Positions 54,215-63,523 of a DNA stretch of 64,000 nt are shown piece by piece. The position numbers and the translations under genes are program-made. Origin of the DNA: Bacillus sp. MUM 116 (GTDB lineage Bacteria; Bacillota; Bacilli; Bacillales; Cytobacillaceae); the NCBI RefSeq assembly GCF_001866655.1, contig NZ_MLYR01000005.1, forward strand, positions 1 through 64,000, read 5' to 3'. Position 1 is the stretch's first letter. Each line of letters opens with the position of its first letter. A model generated the notes under the pieces. It was given only the letters and a program-made list of their open reading frames with translations. It searched no databases and was not told the origin of the DNA.

Positions 54215-55073
54215 AGTGAAAGATTTACTTCAACATGTTTATATTCACCCGCTGTTATGGATCGTCATCGCACTTTCGATTGCAACAGCACATTTTCAAG
54301 AGGTTTGTCTCTTGTTAGCGATTATTTTTATACATGAAATGGGGCATGCAGCAGCAGCTTCATTTTTTTCATGGAGAATAAAAAAAATCACCCTCTTGCC
54401 GTTTGGCGGTGTCGCAGAAATGGATGAGCACGGCAACCGGCCGTTAAAGGAAGAGGCCATTGTCGTCCTCGCCGGCCCGATCCAGCATGTTTGGATGGTC
54501 GGTCTCGGCTTCTTGTTATACTCCTTTTCATTGGTCCCTGCGGACTTATTCTATTTATTTTTTCAATACAATTTGATGATATTTATTTTTAACCTATTTC
54601 CGGTATGGCCGCTTGATGGGGGAAAGTTTGTTTTTTTGTTGATGTCACTCAAAAATTCATTTCCTTCCGCTCACCGGGTCACAATCCAGATTTCGTGTAT
54701 CAGTCTCACCATCTTTTCGCTTCTGATTTTTTTTACGGCACCCTACCATCTAAATGTCTGGGTGGTCATCGCCTTTCTTTATTTCTCGCTTTATCATGAA
54801 TGGAAGCAGCGTCGCTTTATTTTCATGCGCTTTCTGCTTGAACGTTATTACGGCAAGAAAAGTGATTTGCAGGCATTAAAACCGATTCAAGCGAATGAAC
54901 ATGACTTGTTAATTCATGTGCTTGAAAAATTCCAGCGCGGCTGTAAGCATCCAATTATTGTTGAGGGTAATGGCAAGGAAAAAGGGATGTTAGATGAAAA
55001 TGAGCTGCTGCACGCCTATTTCACCGAAAAACGCTTAACCGACAAAGTCAGCGATTTGCTGTTTTTGTTTTGA
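54207..55073 (+). CDS. spoIVFB: SpoIVFB intramembrane metalloprotease (pro-SigmaK processing)
   Basis: Site-2-protease family enzyme that cleaves pro-SigmaK in the mother cell. Zinc ligands are in HEMGH (H43, E44, H47) and D137 in FPVWPLDGGKF. About six membrane segments (roughly residues 1-200) precede a C-terminal CBS-like domain (about 225-285) that senses ATP in B. subtilis. Length is 288 residues. The TTG start lies within the end of spoIVFA, with AGGTGA upstream. Confidence 0.95.
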   Translation: MSKVKDLLQHVYIHPLLWIVIALSIATAHFQEVCLLLAIIFIHEMGHAAAASFFSWRIKKITLLPFGGVAEMDEHGNRPLKEEAIVVLAGPIQHVWMVGLGFLLYSFSLVPADLFYLFFQYNLMIFIFNLFPVWPLDGGKFVFLLMSLKNSFPSAHRVTIQISCISLTIFSLLIFFTAPYHLNVWVVIAFLYFSLYHEWKQRRFIFMRFLLERYYGKKSDLQALKPIQANEHDLLIHVLEKFQRGCKHPIIVEGNGKEKGMLDENELLHAYFTEKRLTDKVSDLLFLF

Positions 55074-55091
55074 GACTCGGACAAAGGGTCG

Positions 55092-55196
55092 TTCCGCTAG
55101 TTAGAGCCTGTTTTCCGCCAATGATAGTCGGTTTAGCGCTAGTTGGGGAAGGTTTGTCGCTGGTGAAGGTTAGTTAAACGCTAGTTGGAGCCAGTA
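55092..55196. repeat. Five 21-base tandem repeats
   Basis: Units start at 55092, 55113, 55134, 55155 and 55176. Each has CGCYRRT at positions 4-10 and most end in GTT; the best-kept core is CGCTAGTTGGAGCC. No spacers and no ribosome site. It lies between spoIVFB and the RNase gene. The same exact period is seen at 26341-26403 with a different unit. Confidence 0.72.
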
Positions 55197-55281
55197 TTAA
55201 GAGCAATTCCACCCCTCAGTTGGCCCTCGCCCTCCAAAAAGAGTATAATAAATGCATCATAAATAAAGTGGGGCCGCTCGA

Positions 55282-56742
55282 TTGGATCAATTAATCATCA
55301 ACTATCAATCAAGAGAAAAAAGATTTGCTTACATCCGGAACCATCGGGTTGAAAAAATGGTATTTGACCGGCCAGAGCAGCGTTCTTTGGTCGGTAATAT
55401 TTATTATGGGACCGTTTCAAAAGTACTGCCTGGAATGAATGCCGTATTTATTGATATCGGCGGAGAAAAAAATGCTTATTTGCATCGGGATCTATTGCCT
55501 TCCTATGTGTTATCACAGGACAAAAACAAGGAAAAAAGGACGGTGTCCTCCTTTGTACATCAAGGCGAAAAATTCCTTGTTCAGGTCAACAAAGATGCTA
55601 CCGGTACAAAAGGACCAAGGGTGACAGGCATTATTGAAATCCAAGGGAATCACCTCATCTTCATTCCGCAAGGGCGCTATGTAGCGGTATCGAAAAAAAT
55701 TGCCGATGAAAATGAGAAATCCAGACTCCGTCGTATTGGCCAACACCTTAAGACAGAGGAAGAAGGAATCATTTTTCGAACCTCAAGCTTATATGTGACC
55801 GAAGCAGAAATTCATCAAGAACTTGAAAAGCTACGACTTCAAAATATTGAATTAGTAAAGCAGGCAGAAGCGTTAAAAAAGCCCGGACTGATTTTTCAAA
55901 AAGATTCCTTTGTTGAAATGCTATTCGATATGATGGTCAAAATGAAGGACGGCGAAGTCATCACGGACGATCTTTTATTGAAAAAGAAATTAGATGAACA
56001 CAATCACAAAGAAAACGTTACGATAAGCTATTATGGCGGGAAAGAAAATATTTTCTCGGTAAACAGGGTCGAGCGTGAAATCGAGAAAGCACTCAAGAGG
56101 GTCGTATGGCTCGAAAATGGGGCATACCTTATTTTTGATGAAACTGAAGCATTAACGATTATTGATGTGAATACCGGCAAGTTTTCCGGTAAAAGCGACT
56201 ATCAGGAAACAGTGTTAAAAACAAACCAGCTGGCAGCACAGGAAATATGCCGGCAGCTCCGACTTCGCGATATAGGAGGCATTGTCCTAATTGATTTTAT
56301 TGATATGCATCGGGAGTGGGAGAAGCAATCGATACTGGATGTTTTTGAAAAAAATAAAGACGAAAACCGCATTAAATTGATCGGCTATACTCCGCTTGGT
56401 ATTTTACAGCTGACACGGAAAAAAACAAAGGTTTCCTTATCAGAAGCATTAACAGTAAAATGTCCGGTTTGTGAGGGGACTGGGCAGATTTTAAGTCCGG
56501 AAACAGTAGCATTCCGACTGGAGCGGGAATTATTCGAACACCGCCTTGGGGATTTTGAGGCAGTCCTAGTAGAAACAACAAAAAGGGTAAAAGAAGCATT
56601 AGAAGATCATCTTGAATTTTTAATGGAATCGTTACATTTTAAAGTTTACTTTTCTATCCAGCCAAAACAAAGCCATTATTATTTGTTAAAACAATTTGGA
56701 GATGAAAGTGAAATTGCCCAAAAAGCTGGCGATTTATATTGA
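55282..56742 (+). CDS. rng: Ribonuclease E/G family endoribonuclease
   Basis: Single-strand-specific endoribonuclease of the RNase E/G catalytic-core type. The S1 RNA-binding domain covers about residues 38-125 (GNIYYGTVSKVLPGMNAVFIDIG). The DNase I-like catalytic part holds metal-binding aspartates in TIIDVNTGKFSG and GIVLIDFIDM. The zinc-link motif CPVCEGTG lies near residue 394, and the small C-terminal domain follows. It has 486 residues, without the long RNase E tail. TTG start behind AGTGGGG. B. subtilis 168 has no such gene, though other Bacilli do, here between spoIVFB and rplU. Confidence 0.92.
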   Translation: MDQLIINYQSREKRFAYIRNHRVEKMVFDRPEQRSLVGNIYYGTVSKVLPGMNAVFIDIGGEKNAYLHRDLLPSYVLSQDKNKEKRTVSSFVHQGEKFLVQVNKDATGTKGPRVTGIIEIQGNHLIFIPQGRYVAVSKKIADENEKSRLRRIGQHLKTEEEGIIFRTSSLYVTEAEIHQELEKLRLQNIELVKQAEALKKPGLIFQKDSFVEMLFDMMVKMKDGEVITDDLLLKKKLDEHNHKENVTISYYGGKENIFSVNRVEREIEKALKRVVWLENGAYLIFDETEALTIIDVNTGKFSGKSDYQETVLKTNQLAAQEICRQLRLRDIGGIVLIDFIDMHREWEKQSILDVFEKNKDENRIKLIGYTPLGILQLTRKKTKVSLSEALTVKCPVCEGTGQILSPETVAFRLERELFEHRLGDFEAVLVETTKRVKEALEDHLEFLMESLHFKVYFSIQPKQSHYYLLKQFGDESEIAQKAGDLY

Positions 56743-56768
56743 CACTTTTGTTTCGAATATGTTAATAT
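56739..56768 (+). promoter_or_regulatory. SigA promoter of rplU operon
   Basis: TTGACA, 18 bases, TAATAT. The -35 box overlaps the stop codon of the upstream RNase gene. Confidence 0.65.
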
Positions 56769-56780
56769 TTTAATGTTATG

Positions 56781-56862
56781 TTTGTAGCACCCGTGCTACA
56801 ACCGCACAGAGCAGGTAGTAAGTTTTATGCTTTAGCATAAGCGCCTGTGTATGGCGAGTCTG
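56781..56862 (+). ncRNA. Ribosomal protein L21 leader
   Basis: A structured leader before rplU of the kind conserved in Firmicutes. TGTAGCAC and GTGCTACA form the first hairpin (56783-56800); TTATGCTTTAGCATAA forms a second (56824-56839), followed by GCGCCTGTGTATGGCGAG. It is believed to mediate autogenous control by L21; family assignment is from position and the opening hairpin. Confidence 0.75.
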
Positions 56863-56884
56863 AGTTTATAAGGAGGTGCAGTTC

Positions 56885-57193
56885 ATGTACGCAATTATCG
56901 AAACTGGCGGTAAGCAATTGAAAGTTGAAGAAGGCCAAGCAATCTACATTGAAAAATTAAATGCAGAAGCTGGCGAAACGGTTACTTTTGACAAGGTTCT
57001 TTTCGTTGGCGGTGAAAATGTAAAAGTAGGAAGCCCTGTTGTTGCAGGCGCTACTGTTACAGCTAAAGTTGAAAAACAAGGCCGTGCGAAGAAAATCATT
57101 GTTTTCAAGTACAAAGCAAAGAAAAACAACCGTAAGAAACAAGGTCATCGTCAACCTTACACTAAAGTAGTCATCGAAAAAATCAACGCGTAA
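56885..57193 (+). CDS. rplU: 50S ribosomal protein L21
   Basis: Ribosomal protein binding 23S rRNA near the L20/L27 region. [14 protein letters not shown] is the standard N-terminus, and [19 protein letters not shown] is the conserved basic end. It has 102 residues, as in B. subtilis. ATG 56885 follows AGGAGGTG; an in-frame ATG 9 bases upstream overlaps the ribosome site. First gene of rplU-ysxB-rpmA. Confidence 0.97.
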   Translation: MYAIIETGGKQLKVEEGQAIYIEKLNAEAGETVTFDKVLFVGGENVKVGSPVVAGATVTAKVEKQGRAKKIIVFKYKAKKNNRKKQGHRQPYTKVVIEKINA

Positions 57194-57208
57194 GGTGTTG
57201 AGCTATAG

Positions 57209-57550
57209 ATGATTGGAATTACGATTGATCGTAATTATTCCGGTGAAATTCAATCATTCGAAATAAGCGGACATGCTTTTTTTGCTGACCGCGGCAAGGA
57301 TATCGTCTGTGCAGGCGTATCTGCTGTATCTGTTGGGGCAATCAATGCGGTTCATGCTTTAACGGGCGTGACACCGGTGATTGAACAAGGAGATGGTTTT
57401 CTCCGCTGTGTCATTCCTGATCATTTATCAGCTGACATTCATGAGAAAATCCAAATTCTTCTCGAAGGTATGGTCGTTTCATTACGAACGATTGAAGAAG
57501 AGTACGGAACGCACATAAAAATTACCTTCAAAAAGCAGGAGGTGGAATAA
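57209..57550 (+). CDS. prp: Ribosomal-processing cysteine protease Prp (YsxB)
   Basis: Cysteine protease that removes the N-terminal extension of ribosomal protein L27 in Firmicutes. The catalytic pair is His22 in SGHAFFADRGKDIVCAG and Cys34 in the same block. It has 113 residues. ATG follows AAGGTGTTGAG. It lies between the L21 and L27 genes, and the L27 extension it should cut is present next door. Confidence 0.95.
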   Translation: MIGITIDRNYSGEIQSFEISGHAFFADRGKDIVCAGVSAVSVGAINAVHALTGVTPVIEQGDGFLRCVIPDHLSADIHEKIQILLEGMVVSLRTIEEEYGTHIKITFKKQEVE

Positions 57551-57844
<294 letters not shown>

Positions 57845-57852
57845 GCCTTTAA

Positions 57853-57886
57853 TAAAACTCTAACCGGATTGGTTAGAGTTTTATTT
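57853..57886 (+). terminator. Terminator of rplU-prp-rpmA
   Basis: AAAACTCTAACC and GGTTAGAGTTTT form a 12-base-pair perfect stem with a 5-base loop, then ATTTTT. Confidence 0.9.
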
Positions 57887-58035
57887 TTGCAGATGTCAGA
57901 AAAAATTACCAATTGGTCATTTACCGTTATCGATGTGAAATGCATCCGAACTCCTTGAGTACTTCTTCAAAAAGGCCGCTTTTTTTCCTCATATGGACAT
58001 AATTCGCAAAAATAGCTTACTCATGCTTACTTTTT

Positions 58036-58044
58036 TGATATACT
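58036..58044 (+). promoter_or_regulatory. Extended -10 promoter of spo0B-obg
   Basis: TGATATACT is an extended -10 box about 44 bases before spo0B, with only a weak -35 match. Confidence 0.45.
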
Positions 58045-58087
58045 ATCAGAAAACGGATATCGGACAATTTATGTGGGAGTGCAGGGA

Positions 58088-58633
58088 ATGAAGGATTTAG
58101 ATATTGTTGAAGTGCTTCGGCATACGCGGCACGATTGGTTAAACCGGCTGCAATTGATAAAAGGAAATTTAGATTTAAATAAAATTGATCGGGTTAAAGA
58201 AATCATCAATGAAATCGTAATTGAGTCTCAGCAAGAATCAAAGCTCTCCAATTTAAAGATGCCGATGTTTGCATCGCTGCTTTTAAAATCCAATTGGGAT
58301 AACCACAATTTTCAGTTAGAATTTGAGGTTCTTTCCGATACGGATTCTAAAAAAATTAATGACGACTTGCTTACAAATTGGACAAAGTCATTGTTTTTGA
58401 GTTTAAATAAAGCGATTGAAGTATTTGCTGAAAACCATTTATCGATTACCATCGATCCGCAAATCAATGAGACTCGTTTCTTTTTCGATTTTAGCGGGAT
58501 AATAATAAAAAGAGAACTGATTGAACAATTCCTTGCAGATTCGAAAGGACCTGAATTGGTCCATGAGATAAAGGAATTTACAGATAACGAACTCGCATTA
58601 GAAGTTTCCATGCCTTTTTTAAAAAAAGGCTAG
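58088..58633 (+). CDS. spo0B: Sporulation initiation phosphotransferase Spo0B
   Basis: Phosphorelay intermediate that moves phosphate from Spo0F to Spo0A. The phospho-accepting histidine is H15 in RHTRHDWLNRLQLIKGN. The four-helix-bundle dimer is formed by about residues 1-65, and the C-terminal half is a degenerate kinase-like domain without ATP motifs. The 181-residue product starts at ATG 58088 with GGGAGTG before it; a GTG at 58073 is less likely. It precedes obg in the same order as B. subtilis. Confidence 0.92.
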   Translation: MKDLDIVEVLRHTRHDWLNRLQLIKGNLDLNKIDRVKEIINEIVIESQQESKLSNLKMPMFASLLLKSNWDNHNFQLEFEVLSDTDSKKINDDLLTNWTKSLFLSLNKAIEVFAENHLSITIDPQINETRFFFDFSGIIIKRELIEQFLADSKGPELVHEIKEFTDNELALEVSMPFLKKG

Positions 58634-58693
58634 AGCTTTGCGATTCTCGTCAGTGTATCAGTTTGTTAAATACAGACGGGAGGTCTACAACAA

Positions 58694-59983
58694 ATGTTTG
58701 TCGATCAAGTGAAAGTGTATGTTAAAGGCGGGGATGGCGGTAATGGAATGGTCGCCTTCCGCCGTGAAAAATATGTTCCGAATGGCGGTCCTGCAGGCGG
58801 GGACGGTGGAAAGGGTGCGAACGTCGTATTCGTCGTCGAAGAAGGTTTGCGCACATTAATGGATTTCCGCTATCAGCGTCACTTCAAGGCGACGCGCGGG
58901 GAGCATGGCATGTCGAAAAGCATGCATGGTAAAAACTCCAAGGATATGGTAGTTAAAGTACCACCGGGAACCGTTGTAACGGATGCAGAAACGAAAGAAG
59001 TCATTGCTGACCTTGTTGAGCATGGGCAGCGGGCCATTATTGCGAAAGGCGGCCGCGGCGGCAGGGGGAATATCCGCTTCGCGACACCAGCTAATCCGGC
59101 TCCGGAAATTGCCGAGAACGGTGAGCCTGGGCAGGAGCGCGATGTTATTCTTGAATTAAAATTGCTCGCTGATGTCGGGCTTGTTGGGTTTCCAAGTGTT
59201 GGGAAATCCACCTTATTATCAGTTGTTTCTGCGGCAAGACCAAAAATTGCCGAGTATCATTTTACGACGATTGTTCCTAACCTTGGCATGGTGGAAACAG
59301 AAGATAGCCGCAGCTTCGTAATGGCCGATTTGCCTGGTCTAATCGAAGGTGCCCACCAAGGTGTCGGTCTCGGCCATCAATTTTTACGTCATATTGAACG
59401 GACCCGTGTCATTGTTCATGTCATCGATATGGCAGCGATGGAAGGCAGGGACCCGTACGAGGATTATTTGACGATTAATAAAGAATTGCAGGAATATAAT
59501 TTAAGGCTTACGGAGCGACCGCAAATTATTGTGGCCAATAAGATGGACATGCCAGAAGCCGAAGAAAATCTGCAGAAGTTTAAAGAGTGTTTGAAGGAAG
59601 ATTATCCAATTTTTCCAATATCAGCTTTAACGAAAAAAGGGCTTCGTGATTTACTATTTGCGATTGCCGATAAAATAGAGGAGACACCGGAATTCCCTCT
59701 TGAGCATGAAGAGGAGGATACTGGCGTTCATCGTGTATTATATAAGCATGAGAAGGATCCTGATAACTTTAAAATCACAAGAGAGCCGGATGGTTCATTT
59801 GTTGTTACTGGTGAAAAGGTTGAAAAGCTCTTTAAAATGACCGACTTTTCCCGGGATGAATCCGTCCGTCGTTTCGCACGGCAACTTCGCGGTCTTGGGG
59901 TGGATGATGCCCTAAGGCAAAGAGGAGCAAAAGATGGGGATATCGTCAAATTGTTGGAGTTTGAATTTGAATTTATAGAGTAG
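58694..59983 (+). CDS. obg: Obg GTPase (ObgE/CgtA)
   Basis: Essential GTPase in 50S assembly and stress/sporulation control. It has the Gly-rich Obg domain (about residues 1-157; [22 protein letters not shown], written here only in part), the G domain with G1 GFPSVGKST (near 165-173), [10 protein letters not shown] and NKMD, and the C-terminal OCT domain (about 345-425). Length is 429 residues (B. subtilis 428). ATG follows GGGAGG. Coupled by position to spo0B. Confidence 0.97.
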   Translation: MFVDQVKVYVKGGDGGNGMVAFRREKYVPNGGPAGGDGGKGANVVFVVEEGLRTLMDFRYQRHFKATRGEHGMSKSMHGKNSKDMVVKVPPGTVVTDAETKEVIADLVEHGQRAIIAKGGRGGRGNIRFATPANPAPEIAENGEPGQERDVILELKLLADVGLVGFPSVGKSTLLSVVSAARPKIAEYHFTTIVPNLGMVETEDSRSFVMADLPGLIEGAHQGVGLGHQFLRHIERTRVIVHVIDMAAMEGRDPYEDYLTINKELQEYNLRLTERPQIIVANKMDMPEAEENLQKFKECLKEDYPIFPISALTKKGLRDLLFAIADKIEETPEFPLEHEEEDTGVHRVLYKHEKDPDNFKITREPDGSFVVTGEKVEKLFKMTDFSRDESVRRFARQLRGLGVDDALRQRGAKDGDIVKLLEFEFEFIE

Positions 59984-60009
59984 GCTTCCTGGTGGGTGGA
60001 GGTATAGAG

Positions 60010-60465
60010 ATGAAGAGGAACAGAGCTGAGAAAAAATTCTATTTGGTTCGTGAGGATGTTCTCCCGGAGGCAATGAAAAAAACGATAGAAGCAAAGGAAT
60101 TGCTCGAACGCGGTAAGGTGGAATCCGTTCAGGAAGCGGTTCAGCAAACCGATTTAAGCCGCAGCGCGTTTTATAAATACAGGGATACTGTATTTCCTTT
60201 TTCCTCAATTAAAAAAGAAAAATTGGTTTCGCTCTTTTTTCATTTGGAAGATCGCTCCGGTACCCTGTCGAATCTGCTAAGTGTTGTTGCTTCGTCAGGT
60301 TGTAATATTTTAACGATTCACCAAACTATTCCGTTGCAGGGACGGGCGAATGTGACACTTTCCATGAATACTGGGAATATGACCATGGAAATAGATGAGT
60401 TATTAACTGAATTAAAAAAACTCGAATTTGTAGAGAATGTTGAAGTGCTGGGAACAGGTGCATAA
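60010..60465 (+). CDS. pheB: ACT-domain protein PheB
   Basis: Small protein of 151 residues. An N-terminal helix-turn-helix-like part (about 1-65; [24 protein letters not shown]) is followed by an ACT domain (about 72-146; [30 protein letters not shown]). It is named for its position next to pheA and may sense an amino acid, but its role is not established. ATG 60010 follows GGTGGGTGGAGGT. Lies 26 bases after obg. Confidence 0.9.
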   Translation: MKRNRAEKKFYLVREDVLPEAMKKTIEAKELLERGKVESVQEAVQQTDLSRSAFYKYRDTVFPFSSIKKEKLVSLFFHLEDRSGTLSNLLSVVASSGCNILTIHQTIPLQGRANVTLSMNTGNMTMEIDELLTELKKLEFVENVEVLGTGA

Positions 60466-60543
60466 GGGGCAGGATTGTTCCTTGTGAAAGCTGCTCTCAG
60501 CTTTCTTTTTTTAGAAGATATGACAACAAGGGAGTGGAGAAAA

Positions 60544-61401
60544 GTGAAGGTAGGTTTCTTAGGACCAAAGGCAACGTTTACCGAGATTGCGGTGATGAGT
60601 GTTTTTTCAGGAGATGAACTTGAACCGTTCCGGACAATTCCTGAATGCATGGATGCGGTTGCCGATGGAAGAGTGGAGTTGGCGGTTGTTCCGATTGAAA
60701 ATGCCCTAGAGGGGTCTGTAAATATTACCCTGGATTATTTAACGAGGGTAGTGGATATCCCGATTGTTGGAGAAATTACGATTCCCATTAAGCAGCATTT
60801 GATGGTACATCCTTCAAATCAAAATCATTGGCAGGATGTGAAGCATATTTACAGCCATTCGCATGCCATTGCCCAATGCCATAAGTTTTTACATACGCAG
60901 TTTAAAGGCGTACCGTTTGAAAGTGTTAATTCCACCGCTGCAGCGGCGAAAATGGTGATGGACCATCCGGAATGGCAGGCAGCGGCGATTGCCAATGAAT
61001 TAGCCGCTAAGGAATACGGGCTGGAGATTGTTCAAAAAAATATCCATGATTTTGACTTTAATCAAACCAGCTTTTTTATTCTTTCTAACAAAGAAGTGGA
61101 TATCCCTTTGATGGAGGCAGTTAATGCTTCGTATAAAACGACCATCATGGTGACTTTACCGGCCGACCATGCCGGAGCGCTTCATCAGGTGTTATCTGCT
61201 TTCGCCTGGAGAAAAATTAATCTTTCAAAAATTGAATCAAGACCGATGAAGACAGGTATCGGTAATTACTTTTTCATCATTGATATTGAAATGAAGCTTG
61301 ATGAGGTATTGATCCCGGGAGCGATCGCTGAGTTAGAGGCGCTTGGATGCGGGGTAACGGTTTTAGGAAGCTATCCTTCGTTGCTTGTGGATTTGGATTA
61401 A
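60544..61401 (+). CDS. pheA: Prephenate dehydratase
   Basis: Converts prephenate to phenylpyruvate in phenylalanine synthesis. The catalytic domain (about residues 1-180) has VGFLGPKATFTEIAV, VVPIENALEGSVNITLDYL and the FNQTSFFIL motif. The regulatory ACT domain (about 197-280) contains GALHQVLSAFAWRKINLSKIESRP, the phenylalanine-binding region. Monofunctional, without chorismate mutase. The 285-residue product equals that of B. subtilis. GTG 60544 follows GGGAGTGGAG. Confidence 0.96.
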   Translation: MKVGFLGPKATFTEIAVMSVFSGDELEPFRTIPECMDAVADGRVELAVVPIENALEGSVNITLDYLTRVVDIPIVGEITIPIKQHLMVHPSNQNHWQDVKHIYSHSHAIAQCHKFLHTQFKGVPFESVNSTAAAAKMVMDHPEWQAAAIANELAAKEYGLEIVQKNIHDFDFNQTSFFILSNKEVDIPLMEAVNASYKTTIMVTLPADHAGALHQVLSAFAWRKINLSKIESRPMKTGIGNYFFIIDIEMKLDEVLIPGAIAELEALGCGVTVLGSYPSLLVDLD

Positions 61402-61437
61402 GTTGGATGTCGCTGCTCTTAAATTTTCAGAGTTTTA

Positions 61438-61474
61438 AAAAAAGATCCGGGAAATTGATTCCGGATCTTTTTAC
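61438..61474. terminator. Bidirectional terminator between pheA and niaR
   Basis: AAAAGATCCGG and CCGGATCTTTT form an 11-base-pair perfect stem with A and T tracts on both sides. Confidence 0.88.
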
Positions 61475-62007
61475 GATTCCATTAAAAATCCTTCTTTTTT
61501 TAAGGCTGCCTTTGCATCGTCGAGTGCTTTTTCCGTTGGAGCGGAAATCGTATGCAGATGGATGCCGTCTGTTAATTCCGATAATAATGCCGCTTTTGTA
61601 GATTTCAAGTTTTCCATAAATTGTTTGACTTCTTTCCGGTTTGCCACCATGATGGATGCCGTTAGATCTCCGTATATGGCATGTTCGATTTTAACGTCCT
61701 TCACTAAAACCCCATGGTCCACCAGCAGGTTTAGTTCCTTTTCCGTATCTTCCGGTTTATGAAATGAGGCAATTGTTCTTTCAAATGAAGGGGCACCGGC
61801 ATTTTGATGTAAATAAAGGTAGCCTTGACTTGTGGCGATAATTGGTTCGTTTTTTGCCTTGAGAAGGGTAATATCTCCGACAATGACCTGCCTGCTGACA
61901 TTTGTCCGGTTTGCCAGGTCACTGCCTGTCAACGGCACTGCACTATCTTTAAGCAGCTGAAGAATCAAGGTTCGCCGTTCCTCTCCCAGAATTTTCTTTT
62001 GTTCCAT
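61471..62007 (-). CDS. niaR: Niacin-responsive repressor NiaR (YrxA)
   Basis: Transcriptional repressor of NAD synthesis and niacin uptake genes. The N-terminal winged-helix HTH_11 domain (about residues 8-65; LTGSDLANRTNVSRQVIVGDI) is followed by a 3H domain with conserved histidines (about 75-170), the metal/nicotinic-acid-binding part. It has 178 residues. ATG follows AGGAGG. It lies downstream of nifS on the same strand, as yrxA does in B. subtilis. Confidence 0.94.
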   Translation of the reverse strand: MEQKKILGEERRTLILQLLKDSAVPLTGSDLANRTNVSRQVIVGDITLLKAKNEPIIATSQGYLYLHQNAGAPSFERTIASFHKPEDTEKELNLLVDHGVLVKDVKIEHAIYGDLTASIMVANRKEVKQFMENLKSTKAALLSELTDGIHLHTISAPTEKALDDAKAALKKEGFLMES

Positions 62008-62089
62008 ATAATCCTCCTATGGTTTTGGTGTTTCACTCCGTCACTAAATATCTATCGTTTTTATTTTAGCATAACATAATTTTGCGGCA

Positions 62090-63241
62090 TTAAATAACTG
62101 ATGTGCCTTTATATTCTTTAACAATCCCAACGAGTGCATCCCCAAGCCTTAAAACATCGTTATCCGTCGTGGACCGCCCAAATGATATCCGAATAAATTC
62201 CTTTGCCTGCTCATCCTTAACCCCCATTGCCTTCATAATCTTCGAAGGAGTCTGCATCCCAACTTGGCAGGCACTTCCGGTCGATATCGCAAATCCCTTG
62301 CGATTGCTTTCCAGCATCATCCACTGCCCCTCAATCCCCGCAACTCGCAGACCAACAATGGATGGAAGCTGAGCATCATTTTCCTTCGCCTCAAAAACCT
62401 GAACCGATTGCTCAATCGTTCCAAGAGTTTCTAAAAATGCTTTACGAAGCTTCACATAATGATTAAAATCCCCCGAAACTGAATGAAATATTTTTTGAGC
62501 AGCCGCGGTCATTGCAGCAATGCCAGGAACATTAACCGTTCCAGGCCGGAATCCTTTCTCATGCGAACCTCCTGGGAAAAAGGGCCGCCATGAAATGCTT
62601 GGATCAAGATAAACACCGCCAACCCCTTTTGGACCATAGATTTTATGGCCCGAAAAAGAAAAGCTGCTGACTAACGGAGCAACCTTGGAAAGATTCATTT
62701 TTCCAAAAGACTGAACAAAGTCACTATGAAAATGAATGTTATTTTCCAGGCAAATTTGCGCGATTTTTTCAATTGGCTGGATCGCTCCAATCTCCGAATT
62801 AACATGTTGTATTGTGATTAAAATCGTTTCAGGTCTGATAGCCTCCATCAAATCTTCTATATTGATCAACCCAAATGAGTTTAAAGGAAGAAACGTAATT
62901 TCATATCCCAAACCTTTGAACCGATTTAAAGCACTATGAATCGACGAATGCTCTGCCATACCTGAAATGATATGATTTCCTTGTTTTTTCGGAGCGGACA
63001 ATAATGCTTCAATAGCTAAAAAATTGCTCTCAGATCCACCGCTCGTAAAAAATAACCCATTTTTGTTCACATTCGCCAAACCAGCTAACTCTTCACGACA
63101 ATTTTCCAGCAGTGCTGAAGCACTCCCGCCAATATCGTGGAGACTACTTGAGTTCCCGAAAAACTCTGTGGCTGCCTGTAGGTAAACCTCAGCAGCATCC
63201 TTATCTAATGGAGTCGTAGCTGCGAAATCAAAATATATCAT
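62090..63241 (-). CDS. nifS: Cysteine desulfurase NifS (NAD biosynthesis-linked)
   Basis: PLP-dependent class V aminotransferase-fold enzyme that takes sulfur from cysteine, used for the Fe-S cluster of quinolinate synthase NadA in B. subtilis. YFDFAATTPLD stands at the N-terminus, the cofactor lysine is in SFSGHKIYGPKGVGGVYL, and the catalytic cysteine is in STGSACQVG. Length is 383 residues. ATG 63241 is chosen because AGGAGA is 8 bases before it; a GTG at 63247 is too close. Divergent from nadB, upstream of niaR. Confidence 0.94.
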   Translation of the reverse strand: MIYFDFAATTPLDKDAAEVYLQAATEFFGNSSSLHDIGGSASALLENCREELAGLANVNKNGLFFTSGGSESNFLAIEALLSAPKKQGNHIISGMAEHSSIHSALNRFKGLGYEITFLPLNSFGLINIEDLMEAIRPETILITIQHVNSEIGAIQPIEKIAQICLENNIHFHSDFVQSFGKMNLSKVAPLVSSFSFSGHKIYGPKGVGGVYLDPSISWRPFFPGGSHEKGFRPGTVNVPGIAAMTAAAQKIFHSVSGDFNHYVKLRKAFLETLGTIEQSVQVFEAKENDAQLPSIVGLRVAGIEGQWMMLESNRKGFAISTGSACQVGMQTPSKIMKAMGVKDEQAKEFIRISFGRSTTDNDVLRLGDALVGIVKEYKGTSVI

Positions 63242-63296
63242 TATCACAATCTCCTAAGTTTTTTATTTTAGAATATATCTTCGAATTTTGATTACT

Positions 63297-63444
63297 GTCT
63301 AGCTCCAGCGCCCAGCGACTAGTGTACTTCACTCGCCTCCCTACGATAAGTCAAGCACGAATGCGCTAACGCTCTTCGTGTTTCCTTTATCTCAGTCGCC
63401 TCGCTCCAGCCCATACGTCGCTAAACGGGCGCTTCCGCTTTCCT
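63297..63444. repeat. CTAG-TCCAGCGCC inverted-repeat element, copy 3
   Basis: Starts GTCTAGCTCCAGCGCC and ends GGGCGCTTCCGCTTTC, the same ends and orientation as copy 1. The interior differs, with GACTAGTGTACTTCACTCGCC and a CTCGCTCCAGCCCATACGTC segment; the full copy is about 148 bases. It occupies most of the nifS-nadB divergent intergenic region. Confidence 0.72.
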
Positions 63445-63488
63445 AGTAAAAAATACTTGCTATTAGTGTAATTCTGTGTAAATATATA

Positions 63489-63505
63489 TGTCAAGACACC
63501 TGTAA
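63489..63505. promoter_or_regulatory. Candidate NiaR operator upstream of nadB
   Basis: TGTCAAGACACCTGTAA contains a TGTC/GACA palindrome and ACACCTGT, similar to what I recall of NiaR sites. It lies 19 bases before nadB, where a repressor could block transcription. Assignment is from memory and context. Confidence 0.45.
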
Positions 63506-63523
63506 AACCAGGAGGGTCAAAAC

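Noticed and set aside
59728..60147. 139-codon open frame opposite the obg-pheB junction
   Set aside because: Overlaps two well-supported genes, has no ribosome site and low-complexity Ser/Asn stretches.
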